Position numbers and translations under genes: made by a program. DNA of 26,400 bases from Syntrophomonadaceae bacterium (GTDB taxonomy: Bacteria; Bacillota; Dethiobacteria; DTU022): assembly GCA_007130585.1 (NCBI GenBank), contig SLSE01000092.1, forward strand, positions 1 through 26,400, written 5' to 3'. This document shows positions 7,861 through 17,039 of this stretch, in pieces (position 1 is the first letter of the stretch; each line of letters begins with the position of its first letter). Under the pieces are notes generated by a model. The model did not search any database, was not told the origin of the DNA, and was given only the letters and a program-made list of their open reading frames with translations.

Positions 7861-8807
7861 TGCTTACTTATTTACTGAGACGGTTTGGTTTTATATTTCT
7901 GACCCTGATCCTGGCTTCGATCATCATATTTTCTGTGACCCAGTTTTTGCCCGGAGATGTGGCCCAGATAATTTTAGGCCAGTTTGCCACCGAAGTTGCC
8001 GTTGAAAACCTGCGGGAGGAACTTGGCCTGAACAAGCCCCTGCACATGCAGTATCTTAACTGGGCCGGAGGTTTTATCCGCGGCGACTGGGGCGATTCAC
8101 TGGTCAGCCGGCTGCCGGTGCGGCCCATGGTTATGCAGCGGCTGGGCAACTCGGCCATGCTGGCCGGCCTGGCCCTGCTGATCTATGTTCCCCTGGGTAT
8201 AATCCTGGGCGTGATCGCCGCTTTAAAGAGGGATAAGATGCCGGACCAGCTGATCACGGGGGTTTCAATGGCTTTTGTCGGCCTGCCTGAATTCGTCAGC
8301 GGGCTGCTTTTAATTACATTCCTGGCCATCGGAGCCGGCTGGTTTCCGGCCAATTCTTCTATCGATCCCGATTCGACATTTATGGAATCGCTGCCTTACC
8401 TGATCCTGCCGGCAATTACGGTCAGCCTTTCCGGGCTGGGCTACATAGCCCGCATGACCCGCTCGGGGACCATTGATGTGCTGCGCACCGACTACGTGCG
8501 CGCTGCAGAACTGAAAGGGTTGTCCGGTTCACAGGTTTTAATCAGGCATGTCCTGCGCAATTCTCTTCTGCCGACAGTTACGATAGTGGCAATGGGTATA
8601 GGCTGGCTCCTGGGCGGGCTGATCGTGACCGAGGCAGTTTACGGCTATCCTGGTTTGGGACGGATGATTGTTTACGGAATCCAGCGTCAGGATCTGCCTA
8701 TTATTCAGGCGGCCAGCATGATTGTGGTTGCTGTCTACAGCTTTTCCAACCTGGCTGCCGATATTCTCTACGGCCTTTTAAATCCCCGCATCCGTGTTGG
8801 AAAGTGA
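7860..8807 (+). CDS. ABC transporter permease, DppB/OppB type
   Basis: Second inner-membrane permease, 315 residues, six hydrophobic segments. The N-terminus MLTYLLRRFGFIFLTLILASIIIFSV-like start (first ~25 residues) and the following LPGD motif are typical of DppB. The EAA-type loop is at about 214-238 (RAAELKGLSGSQVLIRHVLRNSLLP). The start ATG shares a base with the ATPase stop codon. Together with the lipoprotein, DppC-like permease and fused ATPase it makes a complete importer. The gene order (receptor, C, fused ATPases, B) differs from the common A-B-C-D-F order. Confidence 0.93.
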   Translation: MLTYLLRRFGFIFLTLILASIIIFSVTQFLPGDVAQIILGQFATEVAVENLREELGLNKPLHMQYLNWAGGFIRGDWGDSLVSRLPVRPMVMQRLGNSAMLAGLALLIYVPLGIILGVIAALKRDKMPDQLITGVSMAFVGLPEFVSGLLLITFLAIGAGWFPANSSIDPDSTFMESLPYLILPAITVSLSGLGYIARMTRSGTIDVLRTDYVRAAELKGLSGSQVLIRHVLRNSLLPTVTIVAMGIGWLLGGLIVTEAVYGYPGLGRMIVYGIQRQDLPIIQAASMIVVAVYSFSNLAADILYGLLNPRIRVGK

Positions 8808-8816
8808 GGTTCGGCT

Positions 8817-10142
8817 ATGGACGGTAATGCCCGGCTCGCCCGGTTTATCAGGCAGGTTAAATGGGATGAGCTGCCATCTGAAGTGCGCCGCCGGGCCAGG
8901 ATGTGCCTGCTGGACAACCTGGCGGTTACCCTGGCCGGGACGCTGGCGCCGGTCAGCGGAATCGCAGCCGGCTATGCCGCAAAAGCATGGTGCGGAGACC
9001 AGGCTTCAATCCTTCTTCGCGGCAGCAGGGCTTCAGCCCCCGGGGCTGCTTTTGCCAATGCCTGCGCAGCCAATGCCCTGGATCTTGATGATGATGCCAT
9101 TTTTACGCGGGGCCACCCCGGGGCGCAGCTCTTTCCGGCAGCCCTGGCGGCAGCCGAAAAAACCGGTGCCGGGGGCAGGGAACTGCTTGAAGCCCTGGTC
9201 GTGGGTTATGAAGTGGCTATCCGGGCCGGCCGCTGCTGGCACGATCATCACCGCGTTTACCAGGCCTGCGGCTCATGGGGTTCGGTTGGCTGTGCAGCGG
9301 CGGCGGCCAGGATTTACGGCCTGGACCAAAACCGGGTTGGCCAGGCTCTCGGTATAGCCGAATACCACGCTCCCAATGCCCCCATGCTTCGCGATGTAAG
9401 AAATCCCGGCATGACCAAGCACGCAATCGGTTGGGGTTCAATGAACGGGGTTGTATCCGCAGAGCTTGCCGGCCTGGGTTTTTCCGGCATTCCTTCCATC
9501 CTCGGTTTTGAAAAATACCGGGACTGGGTAGCGGATATCGGTGAAAAATACTGGATGAAAGACTGGGTTTTTTACAAGGAGTGGGCTTCCTGCGCCTGGG
9601 GGCATGCCGCGGGAGTTGCCGCTTTGAGGCTGCTTGATGAACACGGTATCAGGCCGGATGAAATAAGCCATGTCAAAGTGAGGGCTTTTAATGAAGCAGT
9701 AATGCTGCCCCAGGGCTACCCGACAACCACCGAAGAGGCGCAGTTCAGTGTTAAATGGCCCCTGGCCTGCTTAATGATTGACCGGGAACTGGGTCCCGAT
9801 CAGGTTCTTGAAAAACGCTTGACAGACCGGCAGGTCCTGGATCTTTTTGATAAAATAGAAATTGTACTTGCCCCGGATATTGACCGGATTTACAGGGATT
9901 TGAAGGAAATGGACCTGCGCATGCACAGTGCCGTGGAAATTACCCTCAGCGACGGACGTCACTTCGATTCGGGCCTGATTGAAAGAGGCGCCGATCAATA
10001 CGACGAAAAGAGGCTGGAAGAAAAATTTCGCCGCCTGGCCTCTTTTACTGTTGAACCTGCCGTGACCGACAGGCTGATTGACCTGGCCTGGGACTTTGAG
10101 AATCTACCGGATGTGCGCAGTCTTACTGATCTGGTTAGATAA
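8817..10142 (+). CDS. MmgE/PrpD family protein
   Basis: A 441-residue member of the MmgE/PrpD family, whose characterised relatives include 2-methylcitrate dehydratase PrpD and cis-aconitate decarboxylase. Family features are the all-helical N-terminal block with LDNLAVTLAG (about 33-42), the LDDDAIFTRGHPGAQLFPAALA stretch (about 90-110; DD and HPG typical), YEVAIRAG, and the later KEWASCAWGHA and FSVKWPLA segments. The ATG lies nine bases after the permease stop, so it is probably part of the transporter operon. The reaction cannot be assigned: many PrpD-like proteins in catabolic islands act on unknown substrates. Its position between the importer and the methyltransferase/molybdenum hydroxylase genes suggests hydration/dehydration or decarboxylation in the same pathway (inference). 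Confidence 0.88.
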   Translation: MDGNARLARFIRQVKWDELPSEVRRRARMCLLDNLAVTLAGTLAPVSGIAAGYAAKAWCGDQASILLRGSRASAPGAAFANACAANALDLDDDAIFTRGHPGAQLFPAALAAAEKTGAGGRELLEALVVGYEVAIRAGRCWHDHHRVYQACGSWGSVGCAAAAARIYGLDQNRVGQALGIAEYHAPNAPMLRDVRNPGMTKHAIGWGSMNGVVSAELAGLGFSGIPSILGFEKYRDWVADIGEKYWMKDWVFYKEWASCAWGHAAGVAALRLLDEHGIRPDEISHVKVRAFNEAVMLPQGYPTTTEEAQFSVKWPLACLMIDRELGPDQVLEKRLTDRQVLDLFDKIEIVLAPDIDRIYRDLKEMDLRMHSAVEITLSDGRHFDSGLIERGADQYDEKRLEEKFRRLASFTVEPAVTDRLIDLAWDFENLPDVRSLTDLVR

Positions 10143-10303
10143 TATAAAATAGCCTGTTTACAGTGTTGGACTATAAAAACATAAAATGGCCCGGCCGTTT
10201 TCGTTACCGGTCACTGGAAGGCAATGAGCCATATCGCTGCAGCTGCCGGGCACCTGCAGAATAGCGAACCTGTGTAAAACATCTGCGTCAGGAGGCTGCA
10301 AAC

Positions 10304-11755
10304 ATGTCAATTTCTGCCAGGGCTTTACCGCGATTACAATTATTAAACCGGGAGCAGTGCGGTACCATCCATCATGCCGCCCTGGACATTTTAAGGCGGA
10401 CCGGGGCCAGGGTACATCACCACGAGGCCCTGAACCTTTTGCGCCAGGCCGGCTGCCTGATTTCAGACGGGTCCCTGGTCAGGTTTCCCCCGTCTCTTGT
10501 TAAATGGGCTCTTGGCCAGGCTCCTTCCACTATAGCGTTGTGCAGAAGGGGAAGCACCCGGGCGGCATTCAGGCTGGAAGGTATGAATGTTGCTTTCGGT
10601 CCGGGATCAGATTGCAGGAATTACCTGGACCCCCGCACCGGCAGGCACCGGCTTTTTACTGCGGCCGATGTTGTCGATTGTATCCGGCTGGTTGATGCCT
10701 GTGATGAGCTAGATTTTTGCATGTCCATGGGGATCCCGTCCGATATTGACAGCATCAGGCCCTACCGCCACCAGTTTTCGCTGCTTATTCAGAATACCGA
10801 CAAGCCCATTGTTTTTGTTGCCGATGACAGGGCTGACTGCGAAATAATCGTGGCCATGGCTGCCGCCGCAGCCGGCAGTTTTGAAGAACTGGCTTTGAAT
10901 CCCAGCATTTTATGCTACAGCCAGGTAACCACCCCCCTCGTTCACAACGAAGCATCAACCGGCAAGCTGCTTTACCTGTCAGAACTGGCGGTGCCCATTG
11001 TTCACCAGCCTTCCCCCATGATGGGAGGGACAGCGCCGATGAGTATGGCTGGCGCGCTTGCCATCGGTAATGCCGAAATACTCTCCGGCCTGGTAATTCA
11101 GCAGCTCAAACGGCAGGGCGCGCCGTTTGTTTATGGCGGCGGGCAGCACCACATGGATATGGGTACGACAGTTTCTGTTTACGGAGCTCCGGAATTCGAC
11201 CTGGAGAGAATTGCCGTTGCCGAGATGGCCCGTTACTATAACCTGCCCTCCTGGGGCTATGCCGGCTGCAGTGACAGCTGCATTCTCGATGAACAGGCTG
11301 CTGCAGATGCAACTGCCTCGGTAATGACGGCTCTGCTCAGCGGGCAGAACCTGGTCCACGATATCGGCTACCTGGAAAGCGGACTTACTACCTCACCGGA
11401 AATGATTCTCTACAGCGACGAAATAATTGGCCGCATGAAAGTTTTTGCCGCCGGAATGGCGCTGGACAATGAATCCCTGGCCCTTGATCTGATCGACGAA
11501 GTCGGCCCCGGGGGGACTTTTCTGACCAGCGATCACACTTTCCGCCATTTCCGGGATTTCTGGCAGCCCCGCTTTTTCAGCCGGCGCCGCAGGGATCAAT
11601 GGACATCGGAAGGCAGCCTGCGCATGGGCGACCGGATCAGGGAAAAAGTAATATCGATTATGGAGACACACCGGCCTGCGGCGCTTTCGGAACAACTTTG
11701 CTCTGAGATTGCCTACATCATGGCCCAGGGCGAAAGCTTCGAAAAAGGAGCTTAA
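10304..11755 (+). CDS. MttB-family methyltransferase, no pyrrolysine (paralogue 2)
   Basis: A 483-residue MttB homologue; ATG at 10304 follows AGGAGG by eight bases. Shared landmarks: AALDILRRTGARV near the N-terminus, a GPGSD motif, VTTPLVHN, APMSMAGALAIGNAEILSGLVIQQLK, HDIGYLESGLTTS and GPGGTFLTSDHTFRHFR. It is the most divergent of the four paralogues here: the GSD-P-F stretch reads GSDCRNYL, and the His of the C-terminal GGHF motif is Thr, suggesting a different substrate. No in-frame TAG, so no pyrrolysine. The preceding 160 bases contain only a poor promoter-like pair (TTTACA 10157-10162, TAAAAT 10182-10187, 19-base spacing), so read-through from upstream is equally likely. No corrinoid protein gene is adjacent. 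Confidence 0.9.
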   Translation: MSISARALPRLQLLNREQCGTIHHAALDILRRTGARVHHHEALNLLRQAGCLISDGSLVRFPPSLVKWALGQAPSTIALCRRGSTRAAFRLEGMNVAFGPGSDCRNYLDPRTGRHRLFTAADVVDCIRLVDACDELDFCMSMGIPSDIDSIRPYRHQFSLLIQNTDKPIVFVADDRADCEIIVAMAAAAAGSFEELALNPSILCYSQVTTPLVHNEASTGKLLYLSELAVPIVHQPSPMMGGTAPMSMAGALAIGNAEILSGLVIQQLKRQGAPFVYGGGQHHMDMGTTVSVYGAPEFDLERIAVAEMARYYNLPSWGYAGCSDSCILDEQAAADATASVMTALLSGQNLVHDIGYLESGLTTSPEMILYSDEIIGRMKVFAAGMALDNESLALDLIDEVGPGGTFLTSDHTFRHFRDFWQPRFFSRRRRDQWTSEGSLRMGDRIREKVISIMETHRPAALSEQLCSEIAYIMAQGESFEKGA

Positions 11756-11828
11756 CAGTTAACATGTCCCGGATTACCGACACTGCGCTGATTCAATTAA
11801 AAAGGACGGTTTTGAAAAAGAAGGTGCT

Positions 11829-14105
11829 ATGATGAAAACTGATACAGGAACAGTAAAAGTTCCGATTGGGGAGGAGAAAGATTTTCAGTCGGCTGAAATC
11901 TGGGCCCGTGTTACCGGTAAAGCGGTATACGGCTCTGATTTTAGCCTGCCCGGCATGCTTTACGGAAAAATACTGCGCAGCCCTTACCCGCATGCCCTGG
12001 TAAAAAATATTGATATTTCCGGGGCAGAATCTCTGCCCGGGGTGCGGGCTGTTCTTACGGGAGCCGGCCTGCAGTGTAAAAAATATGGAATTGCAGTCGA
12101 TGATGAACTGCCCCTGGCACTGGAGAAGGTGCGCTACATCGGCGATGAAGTGGCCGCCGTTGCTGCGGTTGATCCTGAAACAGCAGAAAGGGCCCTGGAA
12201 GCGATCAGCGTTGGATATGAAAATCTGCCTGCAGTCTATGATCCGGATAAAGCCCTGGAAGAAGGCGCCCCGCAGCTGCATGAAGATTTCCCGGGAAATA
12301 CGGCCTGGCAGAGGGATCTCCGGCGCGGCAACCCCGATGCTGCTTTTAAGGAAGCGGACCTGGTAGTAGAAAATAAATTTACCATACCGGCCGTCCATCC
12401 CGCCTACCTTGAACCGATATCATGTGTGGCTGTTTATGATCCCTACAACGGACTTATCCTTCATACCGCCCTGCAGTCCCCTGACAGTGTGCGCGCTATA
12501 GTGGCCCGTGTTTTGGAGATGCCGCTGTCCAGGGTGCGCGTAATTGGCCCGGCCATGGGCGGCGGATTCGGAGGCAGGGTTTACGGTAACTTAAAACTAT
12601 ATATCATTTCTTCCCTGCTGGCCGTTAAAACCGGCCGCCCGGTCAAACTGGAACTGACCAGGGAAGAAGAGTTTACCGTCGGCCGTCCGATGGTTTCCGC
12701 TTCAATAAAAATGAGAATGGCCCTGCGCCGGGATGGCAAAATTTTGGCCCGTGAGGCGGACATCATAACTGATAACGGCGCATACAGCGCCCAGGCTCCC
12801 TGGGTTTCGAAAACACTGAGCGAACGAAACGATTCAGTCTACCGCCTTCCTGCTGTCAGGACCAGGCTGCGGCTTGTTTATACCAACAAAGTGCCTACTG
12901 CCCAGTACAGGGCATACGGTAACCAGGCTGCCAATTTTGCCACCGAATCCCTGATGGATATGGCTGCCGGAGAACTCGGCATCGACCCGCTTGAACTGCG
13001 CTTAAGGAACTGTACCCGCGAAGGAGATACAACCGTGCACGGCCTGCAGATTGAAAGCTGTGCCCTTTCCTCCTGCCTGCAGGAAGCCGCTAAAGAAATC
13101 GGCTGGGGTTCTAAGAAAGAAGGGCGCGGATACGGGCTCAGTGCGGCTATTCATGCCAACGGAAGCCTGGTGTTTGATAAAAACTTCAGGGGCTCCTCCG
13201 CCCTGGCCCGGCTGGAGCTTGACGGAAGGGTAACAATATTTACCGGCGAACAGGACTACGGCCAGGGGACCCATGCCGCTTTTGCCCTGATTGCCGCCCG
13301 GGCCCTTGACCTGGATCCGCAGCTTATTACCGTGCAATCAGGGGATACGTTGAGCTCCCCTTATTCCACGGGAGCCCTGGCTATGCGTCAGACTACTATC
13401 GGCGGCAGGGCTGTTCAACTGGCAGCCCGGGATCTGAGAGAGAAAATTACCCGTCTTGCAGCGGAACTGTCCGGCCAACAGGTTGCCCTGGAGAAGGATA
13501 TCCTGGCCGGGACTTCCGGAGTTCCCCGGGATTTTGCTGCGGTTGCTTACTATTACCATACCCTGACCAGCGGGTTAAACCTGACCGGAGAGGGGAAATT
13601 TGTTCCGGGGCCGGCCGACTATGACGAGAGCGGTTATGGAAATATTTCTTTAACCTACTCTTTCGCCGCCCATGCTGCTGAAGTGGAAATTGATCGGGCC
13701 ACCGGCGCCCTTACTGTTCACCGCCTGGTGGCGGCCCATGACTCGGGGAGAATCGTTAATTACCGCTCGGCATGCGGCCAGGTTTACGGCGGGGTGACCC
13801 AGGGAATAGGCATGAGCTGTTATGAAGGTTACCTTTTTGACGGCGGCCGGGTGGCAAACCCTTCATTTGCCGATTACAGGATACCGACTTCGCTGGACGT
13901 GCCGGAAATTGTTCCCCTGTTTATCGAAACAGAAGATCCGGCAGGACCTTACGGGTCAAAAGGGATCGGGGAAATAGTGATGGTGCCGGTACTCGGGGCT
14001 ATTGCCAATGCCGTGGCCGATGCTGCAGGAGCGCGGGTTACCGACCTGCCCCTTACTGCAGAAAAAATATATGAAGCACTAGCCGGATGGGAGTGTGCGG
14101 ATTGA
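11829..14105 (+). CDS. Molybdenum hydroxylase, molybdopterin-binding large subunit (xanthine dehydrogenase family)
   Basis: Catalytic subunit of a three-protein molybdenum hydroxylase, 758 residues, full length. These enzymes hydroxylate aromatic N-heterocycles or aldehydes with water as oxygen source. An N-terminal domain with GKAVYGSDF and RYIGDEVAAVAA (hammerhead domain, about 20-135) precedes the cofactor-binding domains: GGGFGG at 244-249, QYRAYGNQ at about 359-366, QDYGQGTH near 478, and the GSKGIGE motif ending in Glu715, the position of the family's catalytic glutamate. The CO dehydrogenase signature AYRCSFR is absent, so it is not CoxL. ATG at 11829 is followed by a second ATG; either could serve. 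Downstream are the FAD and iron-sulfur subunits in overlapping genes. The substrate is not determinable; N-heterocycles such as purines, nicotinate or imidazole compounds are candidates. Confidence 0.93.
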   Translation: MMKTDTGTVKVPIGEEKDFQSAEIWARVTGKAVYGSDFSLPGMLYGKILRSPYPHALVKNIDISGAESLPGVRAVLTGAGLQCKKYGIAVDDELPLALEKVRYIGDEVAAVAAVDPETAERALEAISVGYENLPAVYDPDKALEEGAPQLHEDFPGNTAWQRDLRRGNPDAAFKEADLVVENKFTIPAVHPAYLEPISCVAVYDPYNGLILHTALQSPDSVRAIVARVLEMPLSRVRVIGPAMGGGFGGRVYGNLKLYIISSLLAVKTGRPVKLELTREEEFTVGRPMVSASIKMRMALRRDGKILAREADIITDNGAYSAQAPWVSKTLSERNDSVYRLPAVRTRLRLVYTNKVPTAQYRAYGNQAANFATESLMDMAAGELGIDPLELRLRNCTREGDTTVHGLQIESCALSSCLQEAAKEIGWGSKKEGRGYGLSAAIHANGSLVFDKNFRGSSALARLELDGRVTIFTGEQDYGQGTHAAFALIAARALDLDPQLITVQSGDTLSSPYSTGALAMRQTTIGGRAVQLAARDLREKITRLAAELSGQQVALEKDILAGTSGVPRDFAAVAYYYHTLTSGLNLTGEGKFVPGPADYDESGYGNISLTYSFAAHAAEVEIDRATGALTVHRLVAAHDSGRIVNYRSACGQVYGGVTQGIGMSCYEGYLFDGGRVANPSFADYRIPTSLDVPEIVPLFIETEDPAGPYGSKGIGEIVMVPVLGAIANAVADAAGARVTDLPLTAEKIYEALAGWECAD

Positions 14106-14971
14106 GCTACCTGGTTGCTACAAGCCTTGAAGAAGCGCTGACTTACCTGCGCGACAGCGGCGGCCGGGCCAGGGTAGTGGCCGGAGCTACAGACCTCTAT
14201 CTTAAGGATCTGCCCCATAGCCTGGTTGATCTTTCTGCTCTGCCCGGAGCGTCAGTTATTGAAGAAGCAGACGGCCTCATTACCCTGGGAGCCTGTCTTA
14301 CCCATGCCTCGGCAGCATCTTCTATCCTGATTCTTTCCCGGGCCACTGCCCTGGCCGAGGGCTGCATGGCGATCGGATCGCCCCAGATCAGAAATATTGC
14401 CACCCTGGGCGGCAATGTCGTCAATGCCGCCCCGGCAGCTGATGCTGCGGTAGCCCTGGTAGCGCTGGGGGCCTCTGCTGTCCTGGTAGATACCGGCGGG
14501 CGGAGCAGGGAAGAGGCGGTGGAGGATCTGTATGTTATTTTTAACCGTTCTGCCGTTGACAGTACTTCTGAAATCCTGCTTAAGCTGACGATCAAGTCCT
14601 GCGGGACGGGTGAGGGTTCCGCGTTTACCCGCTTTGCGCCGCGCCGGGCGCTTTCCCTGCCCCTGGTCAATGCCGCCGCCAGGGTCAGAATTGAAAATGG
14701 CTGTTTCCGGGAAGTAAGGCTTGTGGTTGCCCCGGTTAAACCGGCACCGACCCGCCTGCTTCAGACTGAAGCGATGCTGGAAGGGATGGCCCCCTGTGAG
14801 GAGACCTGGCGGTTGGTTGAAAGAGCGGCCTCGGAAGAAGTTGAAGTACGCAGCAGCCTGCTGCGCTGCTCAGCCAGGTACAGAAATCACCTGGTCGGTG
14901 TTTTGGCTGCCAGGGTCCTGCAGGCAGCTTCAGAAAGAGCCCGGGAAGAGGAAGGAGTTGACGGCCGGTGA
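14102..14971 (+). CDS. Molybdenum hydroxylase, FAD-binding medium subunit
   Basis: FAD subunit of the molybdenum hydroxylase (CoxM/XdhB-like), 289 residues, transferring electrons from the iron-sulfur subunit to FAD. TTG at 14102 is preferred: GGGAG at 14089-14093 lies eight bases upstream, the codon overlaps the previous stop (TTGA), and the protein then begins SYLVATSLEEAL, as expected for this fold. ATG at 14087 would lack that site. FAD-binding motifs: VVAGATDL (25-32) and IGSPQIRNIATLGGNV (from 91). The C-terminal CO_deh_flav_C-type domain (FTRFAPRRALSLPLVNAAARV region onward) is present. The gene overlaps both neighbours by four bases. Confidence 0.92.
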   Translation: MSYLVATSLEEALTYLRDSGGRARVVAGATDLYLKDLPHSLVDLSALPGASVIEEADGLITLGACLTHASAASSILILSRATALAEGCMAIGSPQIRNIATLGGNVVNAAPAADAAVALVALGASAVLVDTGGRSREEAVEDLYVIFNRSAVDSTSEILLKLTIKSCGTGEGSAFTRFAPRRALSLPLVNAAARVRIENGCFREVRLVVAPVKPAPTRLLQTEAMLEGMAPCEETWRLVERAASEEVEVRSSLLRCSARYRNHLVGVLAARVLQAASERAREEEGVDGR

Positions 14972-15453
14972 AAAAACAGGTAATTATTTTTCAGCTAAAC
15001 GGCGAGCCGGCAGAAATCCATATTGATCCGGCGAAAAGTTTGCTGAAGGTAATCAGGGAAGAATTTGGGCTTTACGGCACCAAGGCCGGTTGCGGAAAAG
15101 GCGAATGCGGCGCCTGTACCGTGCTGCTCGAGGGACAGGCCGTCAACTCATGCCTTATCCCGGCCGGTAAAATCAATGGCTGCAGTGTGGAAACGATTGA
15201 GAACCTTTCCAGGGGAGAAGATATTCATCCTCTTCAGAAAGCGTTTGCCGAAAAAGGGGCGGTGCAGTGTGGCTTCTGCACACCCGGTATGATCATGTCG
15301 GCCTATGCTTTTTTAAAAAGCAACCCCCGGCCGCAGCCCCCGGAGGTCAGGACTGCGATCAGCGGGAACCTCTGCCGCTGTACCGGCTATAAACAGATCG
15401 AAGCGGCAATTCTGGCTGCTGCCCCTGAAATGGATAAAGAGAACAAGGGCTGA
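14968..15453 (+). CDS. Molybdenum hydroxylase, [2Fe-2S] small subunit
   Basis: A 161-residue iron-sulfur subunit (CoxS/XdhC-type) that passes electrons from molybdopterin to FAD. It holds two [2Fe-2S] clusters: plant-ferredoxin type at Cys42, Cys47, Cys50 and Cys62 (CGKGECGAC), and the C-terminal helical type at Cys101, Cys104, Cys136 and Cys138 (CGFCTPGM, CRCTGY). All ligands are present. It begins at GTG overlapping the FAD-subunit stop (GTGA), with GGAAGGAG about 11 bases upstream. About 100 bases separate it from the next MttB gene, with no obvious terminator. Confidence 0.95.
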   Translation: MKKQVIIFQLNGEPAEIHIDPAKSLLKVIREEFGLYGTKAGCGKGECGACTVLLEGQAVNSCLIPAGKINGCSVETIENLSRGEDIHPLQKAFAEKGAVQCGFCTPGMIMSAYAFLKSNPRPQPPEVRTAISGNLCRCTGYKQIEAAILAAAPEMDKENKG

Positions 15454-15554
15454 TCTTTAACCGGGAGCTTTGCCGGAAAGCCCGGAACTAATGGGGCAGC
15501 AGGCATTGGAAGGGTTCCGTAATTTACGATAATTGCAGAAAAGGAGCATGGTTA

Positions 15555-17003
15555 ATGTATGTAAACAAGTTGGCCCGGAGTACGATGGGCCTGAATATTA
15601 TGACTGAAGACCAGGTTGAACGCATCCACAACGGAACCCTTTATATCCTGGAGCGGGTGGGGGTTAAAGTGTTCGAACCGGAATCGCTTGAGCTGCTGAG
15701 CGGCGGCGGGGCGCAGGTTGACGGTAACCTGGTTAAAATTCCGTCCTGGATGGTCCAGGATGCCCTCCAATCAGCGCCCGGTATTGTTTCCCTGGCCGCG
15801 AGAGACGGGTCGCCGGCTATGACCCTGGAAAAAGGGAGGATATACTACGGCTCGGGTTCGGAAGTCCCCTTTACAATTGACCTGGAAAACGGGAAGCGCC
15901 GGAAAGTGCTCAGAGACGATGTCTGCAATTCCACCAGGCTGATTGACGCTCTTGATAATATTGATTTTGCCATGTCGCTCGGCCTGATTTCCGATGTTCC
16001 CGTTGCAAGCTCCGATCTGTACCAATTTGAAGCAATGCTGTTAAACACCACGAAGCCGATCCTGTTTACCTGTTACAACCGCGGCAACCTCGAAACAATA
16101 ATTAAAATGGCTGCCCTGGCCGCGGGAAGCAAAAAGAAATTAATTGAAAAGCCGAGCCTGGCGCTTTATGCCGAACCGACTTCTCCGCTGGTCCATTCCC
16201 GTGAGGCCCTTGAAAAGCTTTTAACCTGCGCTGCGGAAAGGATACCTTTAATTTACGCTACTACGCCTATGCTTGGCGCAACCGGGCCCGTTACGGTGAG
16301 CGGTTCTGTCGTGGTAGCCAATGCCGAAATATTATCAGGGCTTGTTATCCACCAGCTTAAATCAAGGGGCGCTCCATTCATCCATGGGGGCGGCATACCA
16401 CCGATGCACATGGGCACATCAATCTGTTCGTACGGAGCACCGGAACGCGACCTGGGCTGCATGGCGCTGGTCAGGTTATCTCAGCATTACCGTCTGCCCT
16501 CATTTACGACCGCCGGCTGTACCGACGCCCAGGTTTTTGATCAGCAGGCCGGTATGGAAGCCGGCTTTAACCTGCTTGCCGCGGGAATGGCCGGAGGTAA
16601 CCTGATTCATAACCTGGGCTACATGGGAGTGGGGATGACTTCCTGCCTGGAACACCTGTTGCTCTGCAGCGAAGCTGTCGGTGCGGTAAAGCATCTGCTG
16701 CGCGGTGTTGATGTCAGCGAAGAAGCTATGGCCCTGGACTTAATTGAAAAAGTCGGACCGGGTGGTCATTACCTGGCTGAAGAACACACCATGCGGCATT
16801 TCCGGGACGAGCTTTATTTCCCGCCGACCCTGAGCCGGAAAAACTACGACGCCTGGAAGCTTGAAGGCGCTAAAACATTTGGCCAAGCGGCTAATGAGCG
16901 GGTCAGAAATCTTTTGGAATGCCACAGGCCCGATCCCCTGCCGGCGGAAGTGGAAAAGGAAATACAAAACATACTCCTGCAGCGGGATACGGAAACAGCA
17001 TAA
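15555..17003 (+). CDS. MttB-family methyltransferase, no pyrrolysine (paralogue 3)
   Basis: A 482-residue MttB homologue beginning at ATG 15555, with AAAGGAG upstream. Conserved features: LYILERVGVKV, KIPSWMVQDAL, GSGSEVPFTID, EPTSPLVHS, GATGPVTVSGSVVVANAEILSGLVIHQLK, HNLGYMGVGMTS and GPGGHYLAEEHTMRHFRDELYF. No in-frame TAG occurs. It closely resembles the next gene over its whole length (about half the residues by eye), and the two lie 36 bases apart, so they are probably a tandem duplication with diverged substrate choice. Family members known to work without pyrrolysine use quaternary amines such as glycine betaine, proline betaine or carnitine. A corrinoid partner protein and a reductive activase must be encoded elsewhere. 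Confidence 0.91.
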   Translation: MYVNKLARSTMGLNIMTEDQVERIHNGTLYILERVGVKVFEPESLELLSGGGAQVDGNLVKIPSWMVQDALQSAPGIVSLAARDGSPAMTLEKGRIYYGSGSEVPFTIDLENGKRRKVLRDDVCNSTRLIDALDNIDFAMSLGLISDVPVASSDLYQFEAMLLNTTKPILFTCYNRGNLETIIKMAALAAGSKKKLIEKPSLALYAEPTSPLVHSREALEKLLTCAAERIPLIYATTPMLGATGPVTVSGSVVVANAEILSGLVIHQLKSRGAPFIHGGGIPPMHMGTSICSYGAPERDLGCMALVRLSQHYRLPSFTTAGCTDAQVFDQQAGMEAGFNLLAAGMAGGNLIHNLGYMGVGMTSCLEHLLLCSEAVGAVKHLLRGVDVSEEAMALDLIEKVGPGGHYLAEEHTMRHFRDELYFPPTLSRKNYDAWKLEGAKTFGQAANERVRNLLECHRPDPLPAEVEKEIQNILLQRDTETA

Positions 17004-17039
17004 TAAGAAGCACAGCATATATTTAGGGAGGCAGCTATA

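Noticed and set aside
10157..10187. Promoter TTTACA / TAAAAT before mttB paralogue 2
   Set aside because: The 19-base spacing and weak -35 make it no better than chance in an AT-rich gap.
11829..14105. Aerobic-type carbon monoxide dehydrogenase CoxL
   Set aside because: The AYRCSFR active-site loop is missing; the corresponding area reads QYRAYGNQ, as in other xanthine-dehydrogenase family hydroxylases.
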